NCBI RefSeq assembly: GCF_000756775.1
Contig: NZ_CCSF01000001.1
Coordinates: forward strand, 1,054,001-1,118,000
DNA: 64,000 nt
Reading direction: 5' to 3'
Origin: Pseudomonas saudiphocaensis
GTDB lineage: Bacteria; Pseudomonadota; Gammaproteobacteria; Pseudomonadales; Pseudomonadaceae
In this document: piece after piece, positions 29,717 through 38,728 of the stretch
How positions within the stretch are numbered: the first letter of the stretch is position 1
Layout of the letters: every line of letters begins with the position of its first letter
Translations under genes and position numbers: made by a program
The notes under the pieces: generated by a model
What the model saw: only the letters and a program-made list of their open reading frames with translations
The model's database searches: none
Told to the model about the DNA's origin: nothing

Positions 29717-30343
29717 TCAATCCAGACCGCGAATCTCCTTGCCCTGGAAGTCCGGCAGTTTCCAGCCAAAAGTCATCGCCAGCACCCGGAACAGGAAGCC
29801 GCTGCCCAGCGCCAACAGAGTGGCCAGGGAGCTGTTGACCTCCAGCCAGAGCATGCCCACATAAAAGACGCCGGTGAACAGCGCCACCGTGGCATAGAGT
29901 TCGCGCTGCATAACCAGCGGCACCTGGTTGCAGAGGATGTCCCGCAGCAGGCCACCGAAGATGCCTGTGATCACCCCGGCCAGCACCACGATGGACGGAT
30001 GGGCTTCCATCTCCAGCCCCACACCGCAGCCGATGACGGTAAAGGCCACCAGGCCCAGGCCGTCGACCAGCAGGAAGATCTGACGAAGATGATGCATGTG
30101 CCGCGCAATCATCGCCGTAACAATGGCCGCACCGATGGTGAAACTGAGATATTCGGGGTTGGCGATCCAGCCCACAGGATAATGGCCGAGCAGAATGTCA
30201 CGCGCCGTTCCACCACCCAGCGCAGTCACGGTTCCCAGCATGCAGATGCCGAACAGATCCATGCCGCGCCGCATGCCCATGATGGCTCCGGACATGGCTT
30301 CCGCCGTAATCGCGATCAGATAGATGGTATGCAACAGGGTCAC
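29717..30343 (-). CDS. TRIC-type / UPF0126 membrane channel protein
   Basis: 208-residue inner-membrane protein with about seven segments in two similar halves. Each half carries the TRIC glycine motif, GTVTALGGGTARDILLG and GVITGIFGGLLRDILCNQ. Prokaryotic TRIC channels conduct monovalent cations; the YadS/YicG group is uncharacterised. The GTG at 30343 (VTLLHTIYLIAITAEAMSGA) is chosen because GGAG lies 5 bases upstream and the family begins here; the frame extends another 21 codons. It is divergent from argP and 103 bases upstream of gacS. Confidence 0.85.
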   Translation of the reverse strand: MTLLHTIYLIAITAEAMSGAIMGMRRGMDLFGICMLGTVTALGGGTARDILLGHYPVGWIANPEYLSFTIGAAIVTAMIARHMHHLRQIFLLVDGLGLVAFTVIGCGVGLEMEAHPSIVVLAGVITGIFGGLLRDILCNQVPLVMQRELYATVALFTGVFYVGMLWLEVNSSLATLLALGSGFLFRVLAMTFGWKLPDFQGKEIRGLD

Positions 30344-30465
30344 GGCGGCTCCAGAACAGGCAAGGGGGTGAAAGGCGGCGCGATTATGAGGCACACTGCG
30401 CCTCAATTGTTGTGGCTAAGCAAATTTAGGCTATGCAAATTTTTCCTTAACCGGAGCACCGCCGC

Positions 30466-31386
30466 GTGAATCTCGACCCCAGGCAGACCGAGGCCTTCCG
30501 CGCTGTCGTCAGGACCGGCAGTTTCGAGCAGGCCGCCCAGCTCCTGCACCTGACGCCTCCGGCGATTTCGCAGCGTGTACGCGCTCTGGAAAGCACCCTG
30601 GGCAACGCCCTGATCGTACGCAGCCGCCCCTGCCGGCCAACCGAAATCGGTCAGCGCCTGCTGCAATATCTCAAACGCGCCGCCCTGCTCGAAGCCGATC
30701 TGCTCGCCGACCTGGCCGAGCGCAGCGATGCGCCGCTGGTAGTCGTAGCGGCGCTGAATGCCGACAGCCTCGGCACCTGGTTCTTCCCAGCACTGGCCGA
30801 AGTGTTGCTGCGTGAGCGAGTGCTGCTGGATCTGAACGTCGAGGATCAGGACCACACCTACAGCCTGCTGGAAACCGGCCTGGCCATCGGCTGTATCAGC
30901 ACCGAACCCAAACCCATGCGTGGTTGCACCGCCAGCCCGCTGGGCAGCATGCGCTATCGACTGGTGGCCTCCCGCGATTTTCGCCAGCGGCATTTTCCCA
31001 ACGGTCTGAACCGCAATGCCGCACGCAAGGCACCGATAATTGCCTACACCCGCAAGGACCGTCTCACCTCATCCTTCCTGCTGCGCCAATTGGGCCTGCC
31101 GGAAGGCGCCTACCCCTGCCATTACGTCCCCGGTACCGAGCCGCGCGTCAATGCCATCCGCTATGGCCTGGGCTACGGCATGGTGCCCGAACTGCTGCTG
31201 CATGAGGTTCTGAGCCAAGGCACTTTGGTCGATCTGGCCGAGGATTCGCCGCTGGATATCTCGCTCTACTGGCACACCTGGAAAGTGCAATCGCCGCGGA
31301 TGGAAAACCTTTCGCAGCGAATCCTGGAAGCGGCACCAAGGATTCTTGCCCGCCCTGACGATAGCGCCGAGCCTGTACAAACATGA
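30466..31386 (+). CDS. argP: LysR-family regulator ArgP
   Basis: 306-residue LysR regulator of the ArgP/LysG (IciA) type, usually responding to arginine and lysine and controlling an amino-acid exporter. The N-terminal helix-turn-helix is AFRAVVRTGSFEQAAQLLHLTPPAISQRVRALE. The effector region has VVVAALNADSLGTWFFPAL, typical of ArgP. The start is GTG 30466 after CCGGAG. The usual exporter gene (lysE/argO) is not beside it; the divergent neighbour is the TRIC-type channel. Its stop overlaps the next start (ATGA). Confidence 0.88.
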   Translation: MNLDPRQTEAFRAVVRTGSFEQAAQLLHLTPPAISQRVRALESTLGNALIVRSRPCRPTEIGQRLLQYLKRAALLEADLLADLAERSDAPLVVVAALNADSLGTWFFPALAEVLLRERVLLDLNVEDQDHTYSLLETGLAIGCISTEPKPMRGCTASPLGSMRYRLVASRDFRQRHFPNGLNRNAARKAPIIAYTRKDRLTSSFLLRQLGLPEGAYPCHYVPGTEPRVNAIRYGLGYGMVPELLLHEVLSQGTLVDLAEDSPLDISLYWHTWKVQSPRMENLSQRILEAAPRILARPDDSAEPVQT

Positions 31387-32105
31387 GCATCACTGTTGCC
31401 CTACCGCCGCATCCCGTTTGCTGCTCGCCGCTGCTTGATCACTGGCCACTGCCACGCGCCCTGCCCGGCGTGCAGATGCTTAGCACCCGGTTTGACCCCA
31501 GCCTGCTCGATATCGAGGACTTTCAGCGCTGGGGCATTCCCGCACCGGAAGCCGTGAGCAAGCGCCAGACCGAATTTCTCGCGGGTCGCCTCTGCGCCCA
31601 TGAAGCTCTGCGCCGAGCCACTGGCGTGGCGAGCATTCCAGCCGTCGGCGAGGACCGTGCGCCTTGTTGGCCCAATGGCGTGGTCGGTTCCATCACCCAC
31701 GGCGCCGGCTGGGCGGCGGCGGTTGCGGCGCGCGCCGAGCAATGGCGAGGGCTGGGGCTGGACGTGGAACGGATATTGGTAAGCACCAGGGCTGACCGCC
31801 TGGCTGGTGAAATCCTTACACCACGGGAGCTGGAGAACTATGGCGATCTGGATGACAGTCAACGGGCAACGCTGGTCACCCTGACCTTTTCGATCAAGGA
31901 AAGCCTGTTCAAGGCGCTCTACCCGCTGGTGAACAAGCGCTTCTATTTTCAGGAAGCCGAGTTGATCCACCATGACGACAACGGTCAGGCACGCCTGCGG
32001 CTGCTGAATGATCTGTCGCAAGAGTGGAAAAGCGGCGCCGAGCTGGAGGGGCAGTTCGTACAATTCGACGGTTATCTGCTGAGCCTGGTCAGCATCGCCC
32101 GATAG
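31383..32105 (+). CDS. pcpS: 4'-phosphopantetheinyl transferase (EntD/PcpS type)
   Basis: 240-residue enzyme that loads coenzyme A's phosphopantetheine arm on acyl- and peptidyl-carrier proteins. Signatures in order: RQTEFLAGRLCAHEAL, GSITHGAGWAAAV, the magnesium motif GLDVE, and FSIKESLFKALYP. In P. aeruginosa a single PcpS of this type serves both fatty acid and siderophore synthases; whether this one does is inference. It is translationally coupled to argP by a 4-base overlap, and ends at the REP array. Confidence 0.88.
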   Translation: MSITVALPPHPVCCSPLLDHWPLPRALPGVQMLSTRFDPSLLDIEDFQRWGIPAPEAVSKRQTEFLAGRLCAHEALRRATGVASIPAVGEDRAPCWPNGVVGSITHGAGWAAAVAARAEQWRGLGLDVERILVSTRADRLAGEILTPRELENYGDLDDSQRATLVTLTFSIKESLFKALYPLVNKRFYFQEAELIHHDDNGQARLRLLNDLSQEWKSGAELEGQFVQFDGYLLSLVSIAR

Positions 32106-32111
32106 ATCGCC

Positions 32112-32538
32112 TCCCCTGTGGAACGGGCCATGCCCGTGAAGTGCAACCACTCCAGCGTGCAAGCCGTGTTCGTGGGCATGGCCCACTCCTACCAAGGCAG
32201 AAGCTGTCCGCCCTGGCTGGCACCACCCTGTGGGAACGGGCCATGCCCGTGAAATGCAACCACTCCAGCGTGCAAGCCCTGTTCGTGGGCATGGGCCCAC
32301 TCCTACCAAGCCAAGGCGAGAAGCTGTCCGCCCTGGCTGGCACTATCCTGTGGGAACGGGCCATGCCCGAGAAATGCAACCACACCAACGTGCAAGCCGT
32401 GTTCGTGGGCATGGCCCACTCCTACCAAGGCGAGAAGCTGTCCGTCCTGGCTGGCACCATCCTGTGGGAACGGGCCATGCCCGTGAAATGCAACCACACC
32501 AGCGTGCAAGCCGTGTTCGTGGGCTGGCCCCCTCCTAC
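32112..32538. repeat. Tandem array of four REP doublets between convergent genes
   Basis: Four units of about 113-120 bases, with GAACGGGCCATGCCC at 32121, 32234, 32354 and 32468. Each unit has one palindrome GGAACGGGCCATGCCCG, a spacer with GTGCAAGCC(G/C)TGTTCGTG, and an opposed palindrome GGGCATGGCCCACTCCTAC. Linkers AGCTGTCC(G)CCTGGCTGG recur between units. The last unit is cut short, and its CTCCTA supplies the TAG stop of the histidine kinase gene at 32535-32537. The array fills the 429-base gap, which holds no other gene. Confidence 0.9.
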
Positions 32539-34148
32539 GGTGCGCTGCTGCTGACCGGCTGCCTACGCGGCCAGGCCATGCTGAAGCAGGCACCGCCCAT
32601 GTCGCTGCGGCTGATCTGCGCGCGGCCACCGTGCCAATAGGCGATCCGTCTGACGATGGATAGCCCCAACCCATGCCCGCCGGATGCCCGTGTGCGGCTG
32701 TCGTCCAGGCGCAGAAAGGGTGTGAATACCTTCTCCCAGTCCGCCTCCGGCACCCCTGGGCCGTCATCGTCGACGCTCAGCCGCGCGCGCTCGGCGTCCA
32801 GCACAAAGCTCACCCGCACCTGGGTTTCGGCATGGCGCATGGCGTTGCTGACCAGGTTGATCAGGGCACGACGCAAATAGTGCGGCTCAGCCTCAACCTG
32901 CGCACCTGCCTCATACATTTCACAGTCGCCACGCTCGATGCGGATATCCGCGCGCAGTGGCGCCAGCTCGACAATCACCTGATCCACCAGCGCCTGCAGA
33001 TCGACAAGCTGGAAGTTCAGCTGCGGCGAACCGCGTTCAAGCCGGGTATAGACCAGCATTTCATCCACCAGGCGATCGAGGTCGTCGATATCGGTGTCCA
33101 TGCCCTGCAGATACTTTTGCCGAACCTGGTCGTTCTGCGCTTCGGCGGTCATTTCCAGGCCGAAACGCAAGCGTGCCACCGGGGTGCGCAACTCGTGCGC
33201 TACGGCGCTGACCATCTCGCGCTGCACTGCCAGCAAGCGCTGCAGATGCACGGCCATGCCGTTGAAGGCCCTGGCCAGCTGCCCCACAGAATCACTGCCG
33301 GCATCCGGCACACGTGTAGCGAGATCGCCTTTGGCGATACGCGTCGCGGCGCTTTCCACCTCACGCAGGCGCCGCTCCAGCTGTCGCACCAATAAATAGA
33401 CCGTCAGCCCGATCAGCGTCAGCCCGAGTGCGCCAATAAACAGCAACAGGTGTGGGGGATAAGGATTGAACTGGTACAACGGCCCCAACGCCATGATCCA
33501 GGCAGTGCCGGAGACTGCAGCAAATACACGCACCGCCTCTCCGCCATGATCCAGCGCCATCACCGTATCGCCTTCATCGAGGCGTCGGCGCTGATCATCG
33601 TCCAGGCTGGCACTGTCCCGGGTCAGCAGCTCGAGCGCATAGCCAAAGCCGTGGTTCTGCTTGAGCTCGGCCAGCCGCTGCGGCTGCTCGTCTTCGGGAA
33701 AGCGAATCAGCTCATCGATCAACAGATAGATGGTTGCGCGCGCCAGCTGCTCGCTGAGCTGCTCAACCTCGGCGGTCAGCACCAGCCGGTCGCGCCCGCT
33801 GACCAGGGCAAATACCGTTGTGCTGTTTGGTCGCAGCTTTTCTACCAGCACCTGCCCACGCAACAGGCGTGTTTCCAGGCGGCTTTCCAGGCTGACGTCA
33901 TCCAGGGTACGCACCCGCAGGGGCACACCCAGCAAGCGGCCCCAGAGGTTGGCCGCCTGGCGCCGCTCGATGGGCGTCATGCTGCTCATGTTGTGCGCCA
34001 TCAGGCGAAAGGTGCCGCTGGCCAGCGCTTCGCGATGATGATCCGCGCGCACTTCATTGAGCATTTGCAGGCCGCCGGCGCCCAGCAGCGCAACCAGCAC
34101 CAACACGGCGAGCATGCCGCCGTAGATGCGCAGGAATATGGAATTCAC
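32535..34148 (-). CDS. RstB-like sensor histidine kinase
   Basis: 537-residue inner-membrane kinase: TM1 at about residues 7-27, a periplasmic region of about 200 residues, TM2 near 232-255, HAMP, HisKA with the phospho-His in VSAVAHELRTPVARLRF, and HATPase with LINLVSNAMRHAET and GGHGLGLSIVRRI. The pair beside nrdAB matches the P. aeruginosa arrangement. The stimulus is unknown; RstB in other bacteria responds to pH and magnesium. The start is a GTG at 34148 overlapping the regulator's TGA. The stop TAG falls in the last unit of the REP array, so the C-terminal tail (PVSSSAP) may be repeat-derived. Confidence 0.9.
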   Translation of the reverse strand: MNSIFLRIYGGMLAVLVLVALLGAGGLQMLNEVRADHHREALASGTFRLMAHNMSSMTPIERRQAANLWGRLLGVPLRVRTLDDVSLESRLETRLLRGQVLVEKLRPNSTTVFALVSGRDRLVLTAEVEQLSEQLARATIYLLIDELIRFPEDEQPQRLAELKQNHGFGYALELLTRDSASLDDDQRRRLDEGDTVMALDHGGEAVRVFAAVSGTAWIMALGPLYQFNPYPPHLLLFIGALGLTLIGLTVYLLVRQLERRLREVESAATRIAKGDLATRVPDAGSDSVGQLARAFNGMAVHLQRLLAVQREMVSAVAHELRTPVARLRFGLEMTAEAQNDQVRQKYLQGMDTDIDDLDRLVDEMLVYTRLERGSPQLNFQLVDLQALVDQVIVELAPLRADIRIERGDCEMYEAGAQVEAEPHYLRRALINLVSNAMRHAETQVRVSFVLDAERARLSVDDDGPGVPEADWEKVFTPFLRLDDSRTRASGGHGLGLSIVRRIAYWHGGRAQISRSDMGGACFSMAWPRRQPVSSSAP

Positions 34149-34864
34149 TGCAGCGCTTGCGCCGCTTCGGAAACGAAAAGATAACCCTTGCCGCGTACCG
34201 TTTTGATCAGCCGGGGATGCTCGGGATCGTCACCGATACGGGGGCGGATACGCGAAATGCGCACATCGATGGAGCGATCCTGACCGTCGTATTCGATGCC
34301 GCGCAGCTCGGCAAAGATTTCCTCGCGCGACAGGGTGCGACCCGGATTGGAAGCCAGCAGCCAGAGCAGATCGAATTCAGCCCCGGTCAGCTCGATCAGC
34401 TCGCCGCGCAACCAGGCTTCACGCAGAGCGCTATCAACTACCAGCGGACCATACTGCAGGCGCTTGCTGTTGCTGCTCGGCGCCTCGAGATATTCACGCC
34501 GGCGCAGTAAGGCACGGATGCGTGCCAGCAGCAGCCTTGGGCGGACCGGCTTGCACACATAGTCGTCAGCGCCGGTCTCCAGACCCAGCACCTGGTCGAG
34601 GTCATCGGCTCGAGCGGTGAGCATCAGGATCGGGCCATCGTAACGATCACGCACCTGGCGGCAAATGCTCAGGCCGTCTTCGCCTGGCAGCATCAGATCA
34701 AGCACCACCAAATCAGGTCGCTCGCTGATGATGCGCTCGGCCGCCTTGGCGCCATCGGCTTCGATCGATACTTGCAGGCCGTTGCCTTCAAGATACTCCC
34801 GGGTCAGCTCGGCCAGCCGCTGATCGTCTTCGACAATCAGAATGCTCCATGTCTCTTGATCCAC
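34145..34864 (-). CDS. RstA-like OmpR-family response regulator
   Basis: 239-residue regulator. The receiver domain has acidic pocket ILIVEDDQ, acceptor Asp56 in LVVLDLMLPGEDG, and the KPVRPRLLLARI loop. The OmpR winged helix runs from about residue 135 (LTGAEFDLLWLLASNPGRTLSREEIF) to VRGKGYLF. It is the first gene of the two-gene operon with the kinase (GTGA overlap). It is divergent from nrdA, whose long shared upstream region starts 20 bases beyond its start. Confidence 0.92.
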   Translation of the reverse strand: MDQETWSILIVEDDQRLAELTREYLEGNGLQVSIEADGAKAAERIISERPDLVVLDLMLPGEDGLSICRQVRDRYDGPILMLTARADDLDQVLGLETGADDYVCKPVRPRLLLARIRALLRRREYLEAPSSNSKRLQYGPLVVDSALREAWLRGELIELTGAEFDLLWLLASNPGRTLSREEIFAELRGIEYDGQDRSIDVRISRIRPRIGDDPEHPRLIKTVRGKGYLFVSEAAQALQ

Positions 34865-35013
34865 ATCTCTCCCTCCCCTTGTTGCGACGGCGGCATTGTA
34901 GCGTTACGCCGATACCGGAGGGCAGCATCGCAACCTTCACGCTAGACGGACTTGCTGCCAATCACTGCTCTTCTTCTTAGATGCCTTAGCGTCTCGCAGG
35001 CGACTTTGACAAA

Positions 35014-35029
35014 CCACTATATATAGTGT
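35014..35029. promoter_or_regulatory. NrdR box, distal
   Basis: CCACTATATATAGTGT matches the NrdR palindrome ACACWATATATWGTGT at all but one or two outer bases. NrdR represses ribonucleotide reductase genes when dATP is high. A TTGACA is at 35006-35011, but I could not place a matching -10 at normal spacing. Confidence 0.7.
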
Positions 35030-35146
35030 TCAGCCGAAATCACCGACTGGCGCCTAGGATGCCTTATCAAGGTGTGTTTCGTCTGATTCGCTCTGGCCGG
35101 CGAATAGCGCCGCTTGGCAAGGTTTCACCCACAAAGCGCGCACATG

Positions 35147-35155
35147 TTATCCACA
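35147..35155 (+). promoter_or_regulatory. DnaA box
   Basis: TTATCCACA is a perfect consensus DnaA box, 440 bases upstream of the nrdA start. DnaA is a known regulator of nrdAB in E. coli; the role here is inference. Confidence 0.6.
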
Positions 35156-35412
35156 GCTTGTTAAGTTTTTACGGCCTTGCAACCCGCAAAGCTCGGGATT
35201 AAGGTGCCCGCCCCGAGCATAAAACCCCAGATATTGGGGCGCAACAAGCCATAGAACACAACTACCGATAAAAGCAAGCAAAATAATTTTCCCCCTCAAG
35301 TTTTGTATACAGCGAGATCTTCTGCTTCCGGCAAAGGCTCTGCTGCCGTGCTTCTGAGGATTTCGGCTTTGCTTTGCTTCATCCCATAAAAGGTGTAACC
35401 GATAACTGCCAA

Positions 35413-35428
35413 ACACTATATCTAGTGT
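35413..35428. promoter_or_regulatory. NrdR box, proximal
   Basis: ACACTATATCTAGTGT matches the NrdR consensus with one base off in the centre. It lies 167 bases before the nrdA ATG and 399 bases (centre to centre) from the distal box; NrdR boxes normally come in pairs about 30 bases apart. Confidence 0.75.
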
Positions 35429-35513
35429 TTTGAGGTTGTGAACCTCACAGCCGATGACTATCCTTCGGGACACCTATTTCCCGCCCAGGCGGCAGAAAAA
35501 ACCATTTTTGTTG

Positions 35514-35543
35514 TACCCGCGCAGGCGAGCCTGCGCGGGGGTA
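35514..35543. repeat. Perfect 11-bp hairpin in the nrdA leader
   Basis: CCCGCGCAGGC (35516-35526) and GCCTGCGCGGG (35529-35539) pair without mismatch around a tiny loop, flanked by TAC and GTA. It lies 43 bases before the GGAG ribosome site of nrdA. It resembles dispersed GC hairpins rather than an intrinsic terminator, as no T-run follows on the plus strand. Confidence 0.6.
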
Positions 35544-35595
35544 TTGCGACCAAGAACCTCACGTGCCACCGAGAAGAAGAGAATCCGGAGACCCC

Positions 35596-38493
35596 ATGCA
35601 GAACGAGTCCATTCGCGAGAATCCGCAGGCAGCCGATACCACCCTGGATCTGGCTGCTACCGCGCCGGGCCAGCTTCGCGTGATCAAACGCAACGGCACC
35701 GTTGTGCCTTACACAGATGACAAGATCACCATTGCCATCACCAAGGCCTTTCTCGCAGTGGAAGGCGACAACGCCGCCGCCTCGTCGCGCATCCACGACA
35801 CCGTCGCGCGTCTGACCGAGCAGGTCACCGCCACCTTCAAGCGCCGCATGCCGTCGGGCGGCACCATCCACATCGAGGAAATCCAGGACCAGGTCGAGCT
35901 GGCCCTGATGCGTGCCGGCGAGCAGAAGGTCGCCCGCGACTACGTGATCTACCGCGAAGCCCGCGCCCAGGAGCGCAAGAACGCCAGCGTCGGCGGCCAG
36001 ATCGCCCAGCCGCACCCCAGCATTCGCATCGTCCAGGCCGACGGCAGCCAGCGCCCGCTGGATCTGGGTCGCCTGCAGACCATCCTCCGTGAAGCCTGCG
36101 AAGGCCTGGCTGAAGTCGACGGCGCGCTGATCGAGCGCGAAACTCTGAAGAACCTCTACGACGGCGTGGCCGAAAAGGACGTCAACACCGCCCTGGTGAT
36201 GACCGCCCGTACCCTGGTCGAGCGCGAGCCGAACTACAGCTACGTAACCGCCCGCCTGCTGATGGACACCCTGCGCGCCGAAGCGCTGGGCTTCCTCGAA
36301 GTCGCCGAATCCGCCACCCACCACGAAATGGCCGACCTCTACGCCAAGGCGCTGCCGGTCTATGTGGAAAAGGGTGTGGAGTTCGAGCTGCTCGACCCGC
36401 GTCTGAAGGAGTTCGACCTGGCCAAGCTGGGCGCTGCGATCAACCACGAGCAGGACCAGCAGTTCACCTACCTCGGCCTGCAGACGCTCTACGACCGCTA
36501 CTTCATCCACAAGGACAACGTCCGCTTCGAGCTGCCGCAGATCTTCTTTATGCGCGTGGCCATGGGCCTGGCCATTGAGGAAGAGCAGCGCGAAGTCCGC
36601 GCCATCGAGTTCTACAACCTGCTGTCGTCGTTCGACTACATGGCCTCCACGCCGACCCTGTTCAACGCCGGCACCCTGCGTCCGCAGCTGTCCTCCTGCT
36701 ACCTGACCACCGTGCCGGACGATCTGGGCGGCATCTACGACTCCATCCGCGATAACGCCCTGCTCTCCAAGTTCGCCGGCGGCCTGGGCAACGACTGGAC
36801 CAACGTCCGTGCCCTGGGCGCCTACATCAAGGGCACCAACGGCAAGTCCCAGGGCGTTGTGCCCTTCCTGAAGGTGGTCAACGACACCGCCGTGGCGGTA
36901 AACCAGGGCGGCAAGCGCAAGGGCGCGGTCTGCGCCTACCTGGAAACCTGGCACCTGGATATCGAGGAATTCCTCGAGCTGCGCAAGAACACCGGTGACG
37001 ACCGTCGCCGTACCCACGACATGAACACCGCCAACTGGATTCCGGACCTGTTCATGAAGCGCGTCTTCGACGACGGCAAGTGGACCCTGTTCTCACCCAA
37101 CGAAGTACCCGACCTGCACGACCTCACCGGCAAGGCCTTCGAGGAGCGCTACGAGTACTACGAGGCCCTGACCGAGTACGGCAAGATCAGGAACTTCAAG
37201 ACCCTGCAGGCCAAAGACCTGTGGCGCAAGATGCTTTCGATGCTATTCGAAACCGGCCACCCGTGGCTGACCTTCAAGGACCCGTGCAACCTGCGCAGCC
37301 CGCAGCAGCACGTGGGCGTGGTGCACAGCTCCAACCTCTGCACCGAGATCACCCTGAACACCAGTGCCGACGAGATCGCCGTCTGCAACCTGGGCTCGGT
37401 GAACCTGCCCAAGCACATCGTTGACGGCAAGCTCGATACCGCCAAGCTGGAGCGCACCATCCGCACCGCCGTACGCATGCTCGATAACGTCATCGACATC
37501 AACTACTACTCGGTGCCCCAGGCACGCAATTCCAACCTCAAGCACCGCCCGGTGGGCCTGGGCATCATGGGCTTCCAGGACGCGCTGTACCTGCAGCACA
37601 TCCCCTACGGCTCCGAAGCGGCCATCGAGTTTGCCGACAAGTCGATGGAAGCTGTCAGCTACTACGCCATCCAGGCTTCCTGTGACCTGGCCGACGAGCG
37701 CGGCGCCTACGAGACCTTCCAGGGCTCGCTGTGGAACCAGGGCATCCTGCCGCTGGATTCCCAGCAGATCCTCATCGAGGCCCGTGGCCGGAAGTACATC
37801 GACGTCGACCTGACCGAGTCCCTGGACTGGGCCCCGGTGCGCGAGCGCGTGAAGAACGGCATCCGCAACTCGAACATCATGGCCATCGCGCCGACCGCGA
37901 CCATCGCCAACATCACCGGCGTATCGCAGTCCATCGAGCCGACCTACCAGAACCTGTACGTGAAATCGAACCTGTCCGGCGAATTCACCGTGATCAACCC
38001 CTACCTGGTGCGCGACCTCAAGGCACGCGGCCTGTGGGACTCGGTAATGATCAACGACCTCAAGTACTACGACGGTTCGGTGCAGCAGATCGAGCGGATC
38101 CCGCAGGAGTTGAAAGACCTCTACGCGACCGCCTTCGAAGTGGAAACCCGCTGGATCGTTGACGCCGCCAGCCGCCGCCAGAAGTGGATCGACCAGGCCC
38201 AGTCGCTGAACCTCTATATCGCTGGCGCCAGCGGCAAGAAGCTCGACGTGACCTACCGCATGGCCTGGTACCGTGGCCTGAAAACCACCTACTACCTCCG
38301 TGCCCTGGCCGCGACCAGCACCGAGAAGTCCACCGTTAACACCGGCAAGCTCAACGCCGTGTCCAACGGCAGCGGCGACGGCTTCAGCGGCGCCCCGGCG
38401 AAAGCCGCTCCGGCACCGGAAATGTCCGCCGGCCCAGCCCCGGTACCGAAGGCCTGTGCCATCGATGAGCCGGACTGCGAAGCCTGCCAATAA
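35596..38493 (+). CDS. nrdA: Class Ia ribonucleotide reductase large subunit NrdA
   Basis: 965-residue catalytic subunit reducing ribonucleoside diphosphates to deoxy forms. Two ATP-cone domains stand at the N-terminus: RVIKRNGTVVPYTDDKITIAI.. (about residues 28-125) and IRIVQADGSQRPLDLGRLQT.. (about 138-235). The duplication is characteristic of Pseudomonas NrdA, where dATP inhibition acts through the first cone. The active-site region includes LSSCYLTTVPDD, FAGGLGNDWTNVRALG and the NLCTEITLN motif. The redox-active C-terminal cysteines are in IDEPDCEACQ. The ATG at 35596 has GGAG 6 bases upstream. nrdB follows after 526 bases. Confidence 0.97.
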   Translation: MQNESIRENPQAADTTLDLAATAPGQLRVIKRNGTVVPYTDDKITIAITKAFLAVEGDNAAASSRIHDTVARLTEQVTATFKRRMPSGGTIHIEEIQDQVELALMRAGEQKVARDYVIYREARAQERKNASVGGQIAQPHPSIRIVQADGSQRPLDLGRLQTILREACEGLAEVDGALIERETLKNLYDGVAEKDVNTALVMTARTLVEREPNYSYVTARLLMDTLRAEALGFLEVAESATHHEMADLYAKALPVYVEKGVEFELLDPRLKEFDLAKLGAAINHEQDQQFTYLGLQTLYDRYFIHKDNVRFELPQIFFMRVAMGLAIEEEQREVRAIEFYNLLSSFDYMASTPTLFNAGTLRPQLSSCYLTTVPDDLGGIYDSIRDNALLSKFAGGLGNDWTNVRALGAYIKGTNGKSQGVVPFLKVVNDTAVAVNQGGKRKGAVCAYLETWHLDIEEFLELRKNTGDDRRRTHDMNTANWIPDLFMKRVFDDGKWTLFSPNEVPDLHDLTGKAFEERYEYYEALTEYGKIRNFKTLQAKDLWRKMLSMLFETGHPWLTFKDPCNLRSPQQHVGVVHSSNLCTEITLNTSADEIAVCNLGSVNLPKHIVDGKLDTAKLERTIRTAVRMLDNVIDINYYSVPQARNSNLKHRPVGLGIMGFQDALYLQHIPYGSEAAIEFADKSMEAVSYYAIQASCDLADERGAYETFQGSLWNQGILPLDSQQILIEARGRKYIDVDLTESLDWAPVRERVKNGIRNSNIMAIAPTATIANITGVSQSIEPTYQNLYVKSNLSGEFTVINPYLVRDLKARGLWDSVMINDLKYYDGSVQQIERIPQELKDLYATAFEVETRWIVDAASRRQKWIDQAQSLNLYIAGASGKKLDVTYRMAWYRGLKTTYYLRALAATSTEKSTVNTGKLNAVSNGSGDGFSGAPAKAAPAPEMSAGPAPVPKACAIDEPDCEACQ

Positions 38494-38728
38494 GTAGTTA
38501 AGTCGCGATCCCCAGAGCGGGCCGCGCGTTGTTGCCCGTCAGGCCGGCCCCCATCACGTACATACGTACGCTCAGGGGCTCCGACCCGCCAGGCGCCTAG
38601 CGCTGCCTCGCTCTGGAAACCGCTTGCACCGAGGGGATGCTGAAAGCACTGCTCCGAGGCGCGAGAGAAAACCGAACTTAGGGGAGCGAAGCGAACGCCA
38701 CCCTTCGCTTACGAAGCGAAATTACCCT

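Larger units (their letters stand above)
34865..35595. other. 731-base divergent gap before nrdA: no gene, several regulatory motifs
   Basis: The gap between the response regulator and nrdA is unusually long for this chromosome and locally AT-richer. It holds two NrdR-type boxes, a DnaA box and a perfect hairpin, listed separately. A 108-codon minus frame at 35147-35473 has no recognisable homology or ribosome site and is not called. Confidence 0.7.

Noticed and set aside
32024-32640. Long plus-strand and minus-strand frames with repeated peptide units
   Set aside because: They read through the tandem REP array. The periodic protein sequence comes from DNA repeats; no ribosome site or homology.
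35147-35473. 108-codon minus frame upstream of nrdA
   Set aside because: No ribosome site, no recognisable family, and it spans a regulatory region with a DnaA box and a NrdR box.
35458-37017. 519-codon antisense frame over nrdA
   Set aside because: Typical open antisense frame in GC-rich coding DNA; no motif, and the nrdA frame is certain.
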